From the NCBI RefSeq assembly GCF_048548695.1, contig NZ_JBLYIF010000012.1: a DNA stretch of 64,000 nt. One strand, 5' to 3'. Position 1 is the stretch's first letter. Each line of letters opens with the position of its first letter. The DNA comes from Neptuniibacter sp048548695 (GTDB lineage: Bacteria; Pseudomonadota; Gammaproteobacteria; Pseudomonadales; Balneatricaceae). The notes beneath the pieces are model-generated. The model searched no databases. It had not been told where the DNA came from and worked only from the letters and a program-made list of their open reading frames with translations. The translations under genes were made by a program, and so were the position numbers. This document shows positions 43,460 through 52,611 of this stretch, in pieces.

Positions 43460-44833
43460 GTGTCTGAGTCTCAGGTTGATCAACTTCCTCTGGTGTCCGC
43501 TTTGCGGGAAAACCTTAACGCTTTAGGGTATACCACCCTGACGCCTATCCAGCAGCAATCACTGCCTGTATTACTGAAAGGGCAGGATCTGATAGGCAAG
43601 GCAAAAACCGGAAGCGGCAAAACCGTGGCGTTTGGTATCGGGCTGCTGCATCGGCTTGATAATCAACGCAGTGCGACTCAGGGATTGGTACTCTGTCCGA
43701 CGCGGGAACTGGCTGATCAGGTATCCCGCGAGTTACGCAAACTCGCACGTTATCGTCCCAATACCAAGATACTCACGCTGTGTGGCGGACAACCCATTGG
43801 GCCTCAGATCGGTTCACTCGAGCATGGTGTGGATATTGTTGTGGGCACACCTGGCAGGATTCAGGACCATCTACGTAAAGGCACGCTATCCCTTGAAGGG
43901 GTACATACAGTGGTCCTCGACGAAGCTGACAGAATGCTGGAGATGGGTTTTGCCGAGGCGATCAGTACCATCCTTGGACAGACGCCACCGACGCGGCAGA
44001 CACTATTGTTTTCAGCCACCTACCCAGAGGCTATCGCCGAGCTATCGGCCATTTATCTGAATAACCCGGCCACCGTTGAAATAGAAGACTCGGGGACACA
44101 AACCTTAATACAACAGCGGTTTTACCGGGTTGATAAACAGCAGAAGCAACAGGCACTGCTGCAGGTATTGAGTACCTTTCAGCCAGAATCCTGCCTGATT
44201 TTCTGTAACACCAAAAACACCTGCGAAGAACTGATGCAATTCCTGCAACAATATCGCTACAGTTCAGCAGCACTGCATGGTGATCTTGATCAGCCCACCC
44301 GTGACCGGGTGTTGGTCAAATTCAGTGGTCGCAGCCTCAGAATCTTGATTGCCACCGATGTGGCGGCCCGCGGACTGGATGTCGATGAACTGCCTTGTGT
44401 CATCAGCTACGACTTAACCCGTGACCCAGAAGTGCATATCCACCGGGTGGGGCGTACCGGTCGCGCCGGCAACAAAGGACTGGCCATTAGCCTGATAGCG
44501 GACTCAGAAACGTACAAACTCGAAACCATCAGCGAACTGCAGAATGCCAATCACCGGGTAGCAGAACTGCCACCCGGGCGCACCGACTATGTGCCAAGTA
44601 AACCAGCAATGGTTTCGTTGTGTATCAGTGGGGGGCGTAAAAACAAACTAAGACCTGGCGACATCCTGGGTGCGCTGACTGGTAAAAATGGTATTGCCGG
44701 CAGCCAAGTCGGCAAAATCCAAATTTTTGACTTCATCAGTTATGTCTCAGTGCGCAGAGAGGCGGTTAGCAGCGCACTCGATAAATTAGCGGACAACATC
44801 AAGGGCAAGCGTTATAAGGTCAGACGCTGCTGA
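43460..44833 (+). CDS. dbpA: ATP-dependent RNA helicase DbpA
   Basis: A DEAD-box helicase of 457 residues, the E. coli length, from a GTG at 43460. The motifs are AKTGSGKT (Walker A), PTRELA, GTPGR, DEAD (VVLDEADRML), SAT and HRVGRTGR. The C-terminal DbpA domain (GRKNKLRPGDILGALTG, ending GKRYKVRR) binds hairpin 92 of 23S rRNA and directs the helicase to late 50S assembly. It diverges from ubiF. Confidence 0.95.
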   Translation: MSESQVDQLPLVSALRENLNALGYTTLTPIQQQSLPVLLKGQDLIGKAKTGSGKTVAFGIGLLHRLDNQRSATQGLVLCPTRELADQVSRELRKLARYRPNTKILTLCGGQPIGPQIGSLEHGVDIVVGTPGRIQDHLRKGTLSLEGVHTVVLDEADRMLEMGFAEAISTILGQTPPTRQTLLFSATYPEAIAELSAIYLNNPATVEIEDSGTQTLIQQRFYRVDKQQKQQALLQVLSTFQPESCLIFCNTKNTCEELMQFLQQYRYSSAALHGDLDQPTRDRVLVKFSGRSLRILIATDVAARGLDVDELPCVISYDLTRDPEVHIHRVGRTGRAGNKGLAISLIADSETYKLETISELQNANHRVAELPPGRTDYVPSKPAMVSLCISGGRKNKLRPGDILGALTGKNGIAGSQVGKIQIFDFISYVSVRREAVSSALDKLADNIKGKRYKVRRC

Positions 44834-44835
44834 GG

Positions 44836-45189
44836 TTACAGCCACCAACTTGCTGGATCGGGATGCGCCTGCCCCTTATCCAGCAAGCTAAGCCCTTTCA
44901 CCGCACGAATAATCCACCATAACGTTGCCAATAGCAGTAGCAGAAAACCAATCAGCACCGGTGTCAGTAACAAGCCAGCTACACCATACAAAGCGCCGAT
45001 CCAGAAAGTCCGTATCTGAAACCGGTAATGCGTTGCCAGCCAACTGTCAGCTTCTTTACGATAAACATACGCCATCACCACCGCGACCAACGCCGTTACA
45101 CCAAATACCAGACTCACCAGGTTAAGAATGTAAATCAGTTTACACTGTCCGGCTTGACTGCCGGTTTCTGGCTGAATCATTGGCTGCAT
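44836..45189 (-). CDS. DUF4870-like small membrane protein
   Basis: A protein of 117 residues with three hydrophobic segments (about 18-41, 63-83 and 81-95 in close succession). It carries DSWLATHYRFQIRTFWIGALY between the first and second, as in the DUF4870/Tic20-like family of unknown function. AGGAG stands five bases before the ATG. It ends 2 bp from the dbpA stop (convergent). Confidence 0.75.
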   Translation of the reverse strand: MQPMIQPETGSQAGQCKLIYILNLVSLVFGVTALVAVVMAYVYRKEADSWLATHYRFQIRTFWIGALYGVAGLLLTPVLIGFLLLLLATLWWIIRAVKGLSLLDKGQAHPDPASWWL

Positions 45190-45256
45190 CTTAACTCCTA
45201 TCGGTGATCGCTTTTAGTGTGACATTCCCTGATCATAGTACCGTGACCCGCTGCAA

Positions 45257-45288
45257 ATAAAAAACCACCCCTTAGGGTGGTTTTTTAT
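45257..45288 (-). terminator. Terminator of ppiD
   Basis: AAAAAACCACCC / GGGTGGTTTTTT with a short loop, downstream of the ppiD stop. The A and T runs on both sides could let it work in both directions. Confidence 0.9.
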
Positions 45289-45303
45289 GCACGCCAAGCC
45301 GGA

Positions 45304-47187
45304 TTAAAGCCGCTCTATTTCCGCCTGATCCTTCAGGTAACCCATCAATGACTGATAGTTTTCCTGACCACGTCGTGAGCTTAACATCTGGCCCATCATA
45401 CGCAGTTCCTGTTCAGACAGTTCTGTATCACCTGCCTGGACACTGTCCAGTGCGATGATAGCAACACTGCCATCCAACAGAACCGCTTTACCAAAGTTAG
45501 TTTGATCAGATTTTGGTTTAGCCATTTCAAACAGTTTACTGCGAATCTCGGCTACTACATCACGCTGATTCCGCGTGACACCGGCCTGGGTCTTGATTTC
45601 CGCCTCAACGGCAACGCTTTCCAGGGTTTCACCTGCCTCAAGCTGGCTCAGCAAAGCGGCAGCACGCTGATCCATTTCCGCTTCAATCTGTTGCTCTTGA
45701 AGCTGCGCCACTAACTGATCACGCACCTCGTCTAATGTTTGCTCACGCGGCTCATGGTAAGCCGTGATACGCAGCACGACAGAACGACCAGAATCAAGTT
45801 CAACGGGTGTACTGTTCAAACCTTCTTTGATCAGCTCAGGATCAAATGCTGTCGCCAGTAATCGAGGGCTTGATGTAATGTCATCTTCAGCACCGGCACG
45901 ACCAAAGGGACCCGCTGTTTCAATGGTCAGAGACAATGCTTCAGCAGGCTCGCGCAGATCACCGGCTGAAAACGAAATATCAGCCAGGCGTTCCAACGCT
46001 TCCACATACAGTTCTTCTGCGCGCTGCTGGCGCAGGTTCTCGCGCAAGTCAGCTTCAGCTTCGGCAAAGCTCGGCACAGTCGCCTTTTCGGTGCCCAACA
46101 GTTTGATCAAGTGATAGCCGAACTCGGTTTTAACCGGTTCTGAAACCGTATTCTCATTCAGGCTGAATAACGCATCATCAAACTCGGGAGAAAAAACACC
46201 GCGCTCGTTGGTGCCCAGATCACCACCCATTTCAGCAGAAACAGGATCGTCTGACTCAGTACGGGCAAGATCAGCAAACGCCTCACCCGACTTGATGCGC
46301 TCGGCCAAATCCTGGGCTTTAGCCAGAGCCCCCGCAGCATTACGGTCATCGGTAATTTCAATCAGAATATGCGCCGCATGTCGCAGTTCTTGCGCCACAT
46401 AGGTATTTTTTAGATCTTCGTACGCTGCCTGCAAGTCCGCAGAGGTAATTTCAACACCCTCTGCCAATACCGCCTGGTCGAGCAGCAAGTATTCAATCTC
46501 GACCTGCTCTTCAGTCATGTATTCTGATTGATGCTCGGCATAATAATCGGCCAAGGCCTCTTCAGAAACTTGAACGGCCTCACGCACAGGTGCTGCATCC
46601 AGCGTAAAATAGCGCATATCACGCGTCTGGCGATCCAATGCCACTACATGCTCTACTTCATGCGGCAAGGTGAACGCAGATACCCTGTAAGCCATGCTTT
46701 CCTGCTCTGTCAGCTTTTCGCGACGCAGCAGTTGGCGGTACATCATGGGTGTCAGGCCAGCATTACGCAACACCAGCTCGAACTGGTTGCGGTCAAACTT
46801 GCCATTCACCTGAAACGCTTCGGTGGAAACAATCATCTGATCGATCATACGATCACTGAATGCCAGCCCCTGTCCTTCTGCAGACTGCAGCAGCACGGTC
46901 TGATCAATCAGACTGTTGAGCACCATTTCACTAATCAGATTATCGTCCAGTAGTGTCGGGTCTGCGTTCTCACCCATCTGTGACAGCATCTGGCGGCGTT
47001 GCAACTGAACCCCGCGCAGCAATTCCTGCTGACTAATTTCTGTACCATTCACTGTCGCTGGCGCATTACTACCTGCGGTCAGGCTTACCAGCGATTCAAC
47101 ACCAAACAGCGCAAAGGTGACCGCGATCAGGCCAACAATGATTTTGGCTACGATGCCCTGTGAATTATCCCGGATGGACTGAAGCAT
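45304..47187 (-). CDS. ppiD: Periplasmic folding factor PpiD
   Basis: An inner-membrane-anchored SurA-like chaperone with a parvulin domain, working at the Sec exit site on newly exported proteins. From the ATG at 47187 (AAGGGGT upstream) it is 627 residues. One membrane segment is near 12-34. The parvulin domain in the middle is recognisable by AAHILIEITDDR and by FGYHLIKL with GGDLGTNERGVFSPEFDDALF before it. In many proteobacteria it follows lon and hupB, as here. Confidence 0.95.
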   Translation of the reverse strand: MLQSIRDNSQGIVAKIIVGLIAVTFALFGVESLVSLTAGSNAPATVNGTEISQQELLRGVQLQRRQMLSQMGENADPTLLDDNLISEMVLNSLIDQTVLLQSAEGQGLAFSDRMIDQMIVSTEAFQVNGKFDRNQFELVLRNAGLTPMMYRQLLRREKLTEQESMAYRVSAFTLPHEVEHVVALDRQTRDMRYFTLDAAPVREAVQVSEEALADYYAEHQSEYMTEEQVEIEYLLLDQAVLAEGVEITSADLQAAYEDLKNTYVAQELRHAAHILIEITDDRNAAGALAKAQDLAERIKSGEAFADLARTESDDPVSAEMGGDLGTNERGVFSPEFDDALFSLNENTVSEPVKTEFGYHLIKLLGTEKATVPSFAEAEADLRENLRQQRAEELYVEALERLADISFSAGDLREPAEALSLTIETAGPFGRAGAEDDITSSPRLLATAFDPELIKEGLNSTPVELDSGRSVVLRITAYHEPREQTLDEVRDQLVAQLQEQQIEAEMDQRAAALLSQLEAGETLESVAVEAEIKTQAGVTRNQRDVVAEIRSKLFEMAKPKSDQTNFGKAVLLDGSVAIIALDSVQAGDTELSEQELRMMGQMLSSRRGQENYQSLMGYLKDQAEIERL

Positions 47188-47220
47188 ATTACCCCTTAAC
47201 TCCTGGCCATAAAGACACAT

Positions 47221-47251
47221 AAAAAAAGCGCATTCTCAAGGAATGCGCCTT
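47221..47251 (-). terminator. Terminator of tRNA-Asp
   Basis: Minus strand: GGCGCATTC, loop, GAATGCGC, then seven T. It begins ten bases after the tRNA 3' end and overlaps the region just upstream of ppiD. Confidence 0.88.
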
Positions 47252-47260
47252 TTCAAGATT

Positions 47261-47337
47261 TGGCGGAACGGACGGGACTCGAACCCGCGACCCCCTGCGT
47301 GACAGGCAGGTATTCTAACCAACTGAACTACCGCTCC
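47261..47337 (-). tRNA. tRNA-Asp (GTC)
   Basis: A 77-nt tRNA with anticodon GTC (loop CTGTCAC), acceptor GGAGCGG pairing with CCGTTCC, T-arm with GGGTTCGAGTCCC, and encoded CCA. It lies between hupB and ppiD. Confidence 0.97.
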
Positions 47338-47368
47338 TTAAGCAATCAGATTCTGACGCGTGAGAACC

Positions 47369-47644
47369 TTACTTATTAACCGCGTCTTTCAGAGCCTTAC
47401 CAGGCTTGAAAGTTGGCAGTGTAGCCGCAGCGATATTAATTGGATTACCAGTCTGCGGATTGCGACCAGTACGCGCAGCGCGCTCCTTAACAGCAAAAGT
47501 ACCAAAGCCTACCAGCGAAACCGACTCTCCTTTCTGCAATGCGCTAGAAACAGATTCCAGAGTAGCGTCAAGTGCTCGTCCTGCAGCTGCTTTTGGAATG
47601 TCGGCTGAAGCTGCGATAGCGTCGATCAGTTCAGACTTATTCAC
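47369..47644 (-). CDS. hupB: DNA-binding protein HU-beta
   Basis: A nucleoid protein of 91 residues that bends DNA. The family signature GFGTFAVKERAARTGRNPQTG is present, split by the flexible arm, with the usual PTFKPGKALKDAVN end. It lies directly downstream of lon, the common proteobacterial order, with its own predicted promoter. Confidence 0.97.
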   Translation of the reverse strand: MNKSELIDAIAASADIPKAAAGRALDATLESVSSALQKGESVSLVGFGTFAVKERAARTGRNPQTGNPINIAAATLPTFKPGKALKDAVNK

Positions 47645-47712
47645 GTTGTTCCCCTTTATAGATCGTTATTTTTCGGTGTCCCGTTATCCATGCCCAGCAA
47701 GATGGTCTGGCA

Positions 47713-47742
47713 TTTATACCAAGGCGTAGAAAGCGGTGTCAA
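47713..47742 (-). promoter_or_regulatory. Promoter of hupB
   Basis: Minus strand: TTGACA (47742-47737), 18-bp spacer, TATAAA (47718-47713), 69 bp or more upstream of hupB. Confidence 0.75.
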
Positions 47743-47769
47743 CAACCCTCACCACCTTTCTACGCCTTG
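47720..47769. repeat. 14-bp perfect inverted repeat at the lon-hupB junction
   Basis: CAAGGCGTAGAAAG at 47720-47733 and CTTTCTACGCCTTG at 47756-47769 are perfect inverted arms around 22 bases. The repeat covers the -35 and spacer of the hupB promoter and starts six bases past the lon stop. It has no T-run. Confidence 0.75.
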
Positions 47770-47775
47770 TGATGC

Positions 47776-50202
47776 CTAATGTGGCTGGATTTGGTCCACT
47801 TCTTTTTCGTTGCTCTTCTCTTTGCCAGCGACAACCTTTTTCTCATCCGCAGCTTTAGGCTTTGGCGGATACTTCAGGGCAATGTCGAGGACCTCATCAA
47901 TCCACTTAACCGGCTTTATCTGCAAATCTGCTTTGATATTGTCAGGAATTTCCTTCAAATCACGCTCATTTTCCTTAGGAATAATAACGGTCTTAATGCC
48001 GCCACGATGAGCTGCAAGCAGTTTTTCCTTTAAACCACCAATCTGTAATACCTGTCCACGCAAGGTGATTTCACCGGTCATAGCGACATCCGCACGCACC
48101 GGTATGTTCGTTAGTACGGATACTAAAGCAGTACACATTCCGATACCCGCACTGGGGCCATCTTTAGGTGTTGCGCCTTCAGGCACGTGGATATGAACAT
48201 CCTGTTTTTCATGGAAATCGGCATCAATGCCTAATGCATCAGAGCGATTACGCACGACTGTAAGCGCTGCCTGGATCGATTCCTTCATCACGTCGCCCAG
48301 ACTACCCGTGGTCACCTGACGGCCCTTACCGGGCACCACAGCGGTCTCAATGCTAAGAATATCACCACCAACCTGAGTCCAGGCCAGACCGGTTACCAAA
48401 CCTACCTGGTCCTGCTCTTCTGCTACACCGAAATTGTATTTGCGCACGCCGCTGTAATGTTCCAGCTCTTCACCGGAGATACGCACAGGACGGCTTGTGT
48501 CATCCGCCAAAGACAACTCTTTAACCACCTTACGACAGATCTTGGCGATTTCACGTTCCAACCCTCGCACACCTGCCTCGCGGGTGTAGTATCGAATCAG
48601 ACCGACAATTGCATCGTCTTCAATAACCACTTCATTCTTGGCAATACCGTTATTCTTAAACTGCTTACTCAACAGGTAGTTGCGTGCGATGTTGAGTTTC
48701 TCATCCTCGGTATAACCGGGAATCCGAATGATCTCCATGCGGTCCAGCAGCGGGCCGGGGATATTCATCGAATTAGAGGTACAAACGAACATCACATCAG
48801 ACAGGTCGTAATCGACTTCCATATAGTGATCGTTGAAGCTGTTATTCTGCTCCGGATCCAGCACCTCGAGCAGCGCAGATGCAGGATCTCCGCGCTGGTC
48901 CATGCCCATCTTATCGATCTCATCCAGCAGGAACAGCGGATTCTTTACCCCAACCTTGGCCATCTTCTGCAGTAGTTTGCCTGGCATAGAACCGATATAG
49001 GTGCGACGATGACCGCGAATTTCAGCTTCATCACGCACGCCACCCAGAGCCATGCGCACATACTCACGGTTGGTCGCACGCGCCACAGAACGACCCAGAG
49101 AGGTCTTACCCACACCCGGTGGCCCCACCAGACAAAGAATCGGGCCTTTAAGTTTCTTGACGCGTTTCTGTACCGCAAGATATTCGAGAATACGGTCCTT
49201 CACCTCTTCCAGACCATAATGATCTTCGTTGAGGATTTTTTCTGCCCGTTTCATATCATGGCGCAGTTTGGAGCGCTTGAACCAAGGGATCTGCAACATC
49301 CAATCGATATAACCACGCACTACAGTGGCTTCAGCTGACATCGGAGACATCATCTTCAGCTTGTTGTATTCGTTCATGGTTTTATCAAACGCTTCCTGAG
49401 GCATTTTCGCCTCCTGGATACGTTTTTTCAGCTCATCCATGTCGTTGGTGCCGGACTCATCCAGGTCACCCAACTCTTTCTGGATCGCTTTCATTTGTTC
49501 GTTGAGATAATACTCCCGCTGGCTTTTCTCCATCTGTTTTTTCACCCGGCCGCGAATCCGTTTTTCAACCTCAACCAGGTCGATTTCGGACTCCATCAAA
49601 GCCATCAGGTGTTCCAGACGTTCCTTGTTGCTGATCATCTCCAGCAATCGCTGCTTCTCATCCAGCTTCAGCGACATATGTGCAGCAATAGTGTCCGCGA
49701 GGCGGCCACTATCATCGATATTCTGCAGCGAAGTGAGTACCTCAGCAGGAATCTTTTTATTCACCTGCAAGAAACGCTCAAACTGCTCCAATACTGTGCG
49801 CTTGTAGAGTTCACTTTCGGCTTCTGAAAGCTCCTCAATCTCCAGGATGCTGGATTTAGCAGTAAAGAAGCCCTGTTCTTCGCTGATCGACTGAATAGCC
49901 GCCCGATAATCACCTTCAACCAGCACTTTGACTGTGCCGTCCGGCAACTTCAGCATCTGTAGGACACTGGCGACCGTGCCAACCGGGAACAGATCGGCCA
50001 CGGTAGGTTCATCATCAGAGGCATTTTTCTGTGCGACCAGCAGGATTTCTTTGTCCCCTGCCATAGCTGCTTCGAGTGCTTCGATAGATTTTTCCCGCCC
50101 GACAAACAGCGGAATAACCATGTGCGGGTATACCACCACATCCCTCAAGGGCAAAACGGGCAGTTCAATTACCTGCAGGGTCTGAGATTCTTGTTGCGTC
50201 AT
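47776..50202 (-). CDS. lon: ATP-dependent protease Lon
   Basis: Lon (808 residues) degrades misfolded and regulatory proteins in the cytoplasm. It has the N-terminal substrate domain (LPVLPLRDVVVYPHM), the AAA+ module with Walker A GPPGVGKT and Walker B LFLLDEIDK, and the serine-lysine peptidase domain with Ser684 (KDGPSAG) and Lys727 (GGLKEK). The spacing matches E. coli Ser679/Lys722. A sigma-32-like promoter lies about 68-96 bp upstream. clpP and clpX, which often precede lon, are absent; nfuA is there instead. Confidence 0.98.
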   Translation of the reverse strand: MTQQESQTLQVIELPVLPLRDVVVYPHMVIPLFVGREKSIEALEAAMAGDKEILLVAQKNASDDEPTVADLFPVGTVASVLQMLKLPDGTVKVLVEGDYRAAIQSISEEQGFFTAKSSILEIEELSEAESELYKRTVLEQFERFLQVNKKIPAEVLTSLQNIDDSGRLADTIAAHMSLKLDEKQRLLEMISNKERLEHLMALMESEIDLVEVEKRIRGRVKKQMEKSQREYYLNEQMKAIQKELGDLDESGTNDMDELKKRIQEAKMPQEAFDKTMNEYNKLKMMSPMSAEATVVRGYIDWMLQIPWFKRSKLRHDMKRAEKILNEDHYGLEEVKDRILEYLAVQKRVKKLKGPILCLVGPPGVGKTSLGRSVARATNREYVRMALGGVRDEAEIRGHRRTYIGSMPGKLLQKMAKVGVKNPLFLLDEIDKMGMDQRGDPASALLEVLDPEQNNSFNDHYMEVDYDLSDVMFVCTSNSMNIPGPLLDRMEIIRIPGYTEDEKLNIARNYLLSKQFKNNGIAKNEVVIEDDAIVGLIRYYTREAGVRGLEREIAKICRKVVKELSLADDTSRPVRISGEELEHYSGVRKYNFGVAEEQDQVGLVTGLAWTQVGGDILSIETAVVPGKGRQVTTGSLGDVMKESIQAALTVVRNRSDALGIDADFHEKQDVHIHVPEGATPKDGPSAGIGMCTALVSVLTNIPVRADVAMTGEITLRGQVLQIGGLKEKLLAAHRGGIKTVIIPKENERDLKEIPDNIKADLQIKPVKWIDEVLDIALKYPPKPKAADEKKVVAGKEKSNEKEVDQIQPH

Positions 50203-50269
50203 GATAGAGCAGCCTCGTCAATCGGTCCGCGATGCACTGCGGAAGAACTTTTAGAAACGCGATTAGGGT

Positions 50270-50298
50270 TACATGGGGGTCAGAAACGCTATTACAAG
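50270..50298 (-). promoter_or_regulatory. Heat-shock (sigma-32-like) promoter of lon
   Basis: Minus strand: CTTGTAA (50298-50292), 13-bp spacer, CCCCATGTA (50278-50270). The consensus is CTTGAAA-(11-16)-CCCCATnT. Lon is a classic heat-shock gene. Confidence 0.75.
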
Positions 50299-50433
50299 TA
50301 TCTGAAAATAAAAATGTAACACTTGAAGGCGGTCTAAATAGGGTCGCTGTAAGGCCCACTCGCAGTGAACCTTACCCTAGCTTATATCAATAGTTAGAAG
50401 ACAAACAATGCGCTGGCGCGCGAACATAATCGA

Positions 50434-51027
50434 CTATTTATAATATGCGTTTTCACGCACACTGTGATCGGTCACATCACGAACACCCACCAAGGGTTCA
50501 ATCCGCTCGACCAACGTGCGCTCGACACCATCTTTCAGCGTCATATCCACAGCACTACAACCCTGACAACCGCCGCCGAATTTGAGGATGGCAATCATGC
50601 CATCTTCCTCTTCTACCAGCTCAATCAGTTTGACCTCGCCACCATGAGAGGCCAGCCCCGGATTGATTTCCGTGTAAAGGATGTAACGAATCCGCTCATC
50701 GATTGGACTCTCATCCGACACTTTGGGCACTTTTGAATTCGGTGCCTTAATCGTCAGCTGGCCGCCCATGCGGTCCTGAGAGAAATCGATATAGGATTCT
50801 TCCAAGTATGGAATACTGTTTTTGTCGATATAAAAACGAACTTTGATCAATTCCATGATCTCGTCATCTTCATTAACTTCATCCGGGCGGCAATAGGCCA
50901 GGCAAGTTTCTGCCTGAGGCGTGCCAGGTTGAGTAATAAAAATGCGAACCGCCATACCTTTAACGTCCTGCTTGGCCAGCAGTTCTGCCAGATAATCTTC
51001 AGCGGATGGGGTAACGGTAATAATCAT
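50434..51027 (-). CDS. nfuA: Fe-S carrier NfuA
   Basis: NfuA carries [4Fe-4S] clusters to target proteins, notably under iron or oxidative stress. From the ATG at 51027 (AGGA six bases upstream) it has 197 residues. The N-terminal part is a degenerate A-type carrier domain, and the C-terminal Nfu domain has the cluster cysteines in GGGCQGCSAVDMTLK. It is a single gene upstream of lon, with a 230-bp gap. Confidence 0.95.
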   Translation of the reverse strand: MIITVTPSAEDYLAELLAKQDVKGMAVRIFITQPGTPQAETCLAYCRPDEVNEDDEIMELIKVRFYIDKNSIPYLEESYIDFSQDRMGGQLTIKAPNSKVPKVSDESPIDERIRYILYTEINPGLASHGGEVKLIELVEEEDGMIAILKFGGGCQGCSAVDMTLKDGVERTLVERIEPLVGVRDVTDHSVRENAYYK

Positions 51028-51169
51028 TCGAGATCCTGTGTGCAGTGCAGAATTATTAAGCTTAGGATACACCCTATTTATACCCTAGTAAATTGGTCAG
51101 ATATTATACAGCTCTTACACATTTATTTTCTGTTACACTCCCGCTTTTCCAGTCGTTTAAACCTTGCTG

Positions 51170-52498
51170 ATGCCAGCCACCCGCCGCTATATCACCATCC
51201 TCAGCCTCGGCCTGCCGATCATCGGCGGCATGCTGTCGCAAAGTGTTATTAATCTGGTTGATGCAGCACTGGTTGGCCAGTTAGGCGCGGCGGCATTGGC
51301 AGGGGTCGGTATCGGCAGCTATGCCAACTTTGTAGCCATCAGTCTCATCCTTGGCCTGTCATCCGGCGTACAATCGCTGGTGGCCCGGCGCAATGGCGAG
51401 GGGCGCCACGGGGAATCGGCGCGACCGGTGCACTGGGGCATTTTTATCTCTTTCGTCTATGCCCTACCCCTGAGTATTTTGTTTATTACGCAGTCTGAGT
51501 ACCTCATAAACCTGCTGAATAATGCGCCCGCCGTGCAGGAGATTGCCTCAGAATATTTTGATTACCGCACTGCTGCTATGCTGGCCATCGGCTTAAATCT
51601 GTCATTTCGCGGCTGGTGGAATGGTACGCAACGCCCGGTGATATACGTCAAAGTCCTGTTACTGACGCACCTGTTAAATATCGCCGTCAGCTACGCTCTC
51701 ATTTTTGGCCATTTTGGCTTACCCCGTATGGGAGCTCCGGGGGCCGGGCTGGGAACCGCAATTGCGCTGTACACAGGCTGCATTGCCAATGCTTTGCTAG
51801 TCTGGCGTGATGCCAGACAAGCAGGTTTTATGCGCTGGCGTCGGCAATCATCCAGTGCCATTATTTCACTGTTAAGGCTATCCATCCCGCACAGCTTACA
51901 GCAACTTCTGTTTGCGCTCGCCATCTGCGCACTGATCTGGATTGTTGGTTACCTGGGCACGCAGGAGCAAGCCGTAGCCCATGTGCTGATAAACCTGGCG
52001 CTGTTTCTAATTCTGCCTGCGGTGGGGTTTGGTGTCGCAGCCACTTCTCTGGTGAGCCATGCATTGGGAGCAGGCAATACCCGAGGGGCTTATCGCTGGG
52101 GCTGGGCAGTGTGGCGCACAGCATTGGTCGTGGTAGCCTTGCTAAGTCTGCCGTTGTGGTTAATCCCAGAGACCGTCTTAGGCGTTTTCCTACAATCGGA
52201 AGCACTGATCCAGAAAGCAACCCTGCCCCTGCAATTAACCGCTGCCGGTATCTGTGTCGATGTAGCTGGTATTGTATTTACACAGGCCCTGCTTGGTGCC
52301 GGAGCAAACCGCACAGTGTTATTGATCAGCAGCCTGGGGCAATGGTTCTTTTTCCTGCCGCTGGCCTGGCTCATGGGCCCGGTACTAGGGTTTGGCTTGG
52401 TGGGTATCTGGTGGGTTCAACTGCTGTATCGTGCACTGTCATCGCTGGTTTTCATACATATCTGGAAAACTAGAAAATGGATTCATATAACAATATAA
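51170..52498 (+). CDS. MATE family efflux transporter
   Basis: An inner-membrane exporter of 442 residues with about twelve membrane segments, built from two halves. The N-terminal LPIIGGMLSQSVINLVDAALVGQLG is typical of the MATE/DinF group, which drives drugs or metabolites out with sodium or protons. The ATG at 51170 is used; TTG at 51164 is also in frame, and neither has a good ribosome site. The substrate is unknown. Confidence 0.9.
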   Translation: MPATRRYITILSLGLPIIGGMLSQSVINLVDAALVGQLGAAALAGVGIGSYANFVAISLILGLSSGVQSLVARRNGEGRHGESARPVHWGIFISFVYALPLSILFITQSEYLINLLNNAPAVQEIASEYFDYRTAAMLAIGLNLSFRGWWNGTQRPVIYVKVLLLTHLLNIAVSYALIFGHFGLPRMGAPGAGLGTAIALYTGCIANALLVWRDARQAGFMRWRRQSSSAIISLLRLSIPHSLQQLLFALAICALIWIVGYLGTQEQAVAHVLINLALFLILPAVGFGVAATSLVSHALGAGNTRGAYRWGWAVWRTALVVVALLSLPLWLIPETVLGVFLQSEALIQKATLPLQLTAAGICVDVAGIVFTQALLGAGANRTVLLISSLGQWFFFLPLAWLMGPVLGFGLVGIWWVQLLYRALSSLVFIHIWKTRKWIHITI

Positions 52499-52512
52499 AA
52501 TATTGTTTTTAT

Positions 52513-52540
52513 TTGTTTTTTATATTAAAAACTGTATTCT
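52513..52540 (+). promoter_or_regulatory. Promoter of the Kef-type gene
   Basis: TTGTTT, 16-bp spacer, TATTCT, within an AT-rich gap. Spacing to the start codon is about 70 bp. Confidence 0.5.
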
Positions 52541-52611
52541 CCTCAGGTTATTAGACTTAGTAAGCGGCGCTCTGATAGAGTTAAAAAGGTTCTCATGCAG
52601 GAAGCCTGAAA

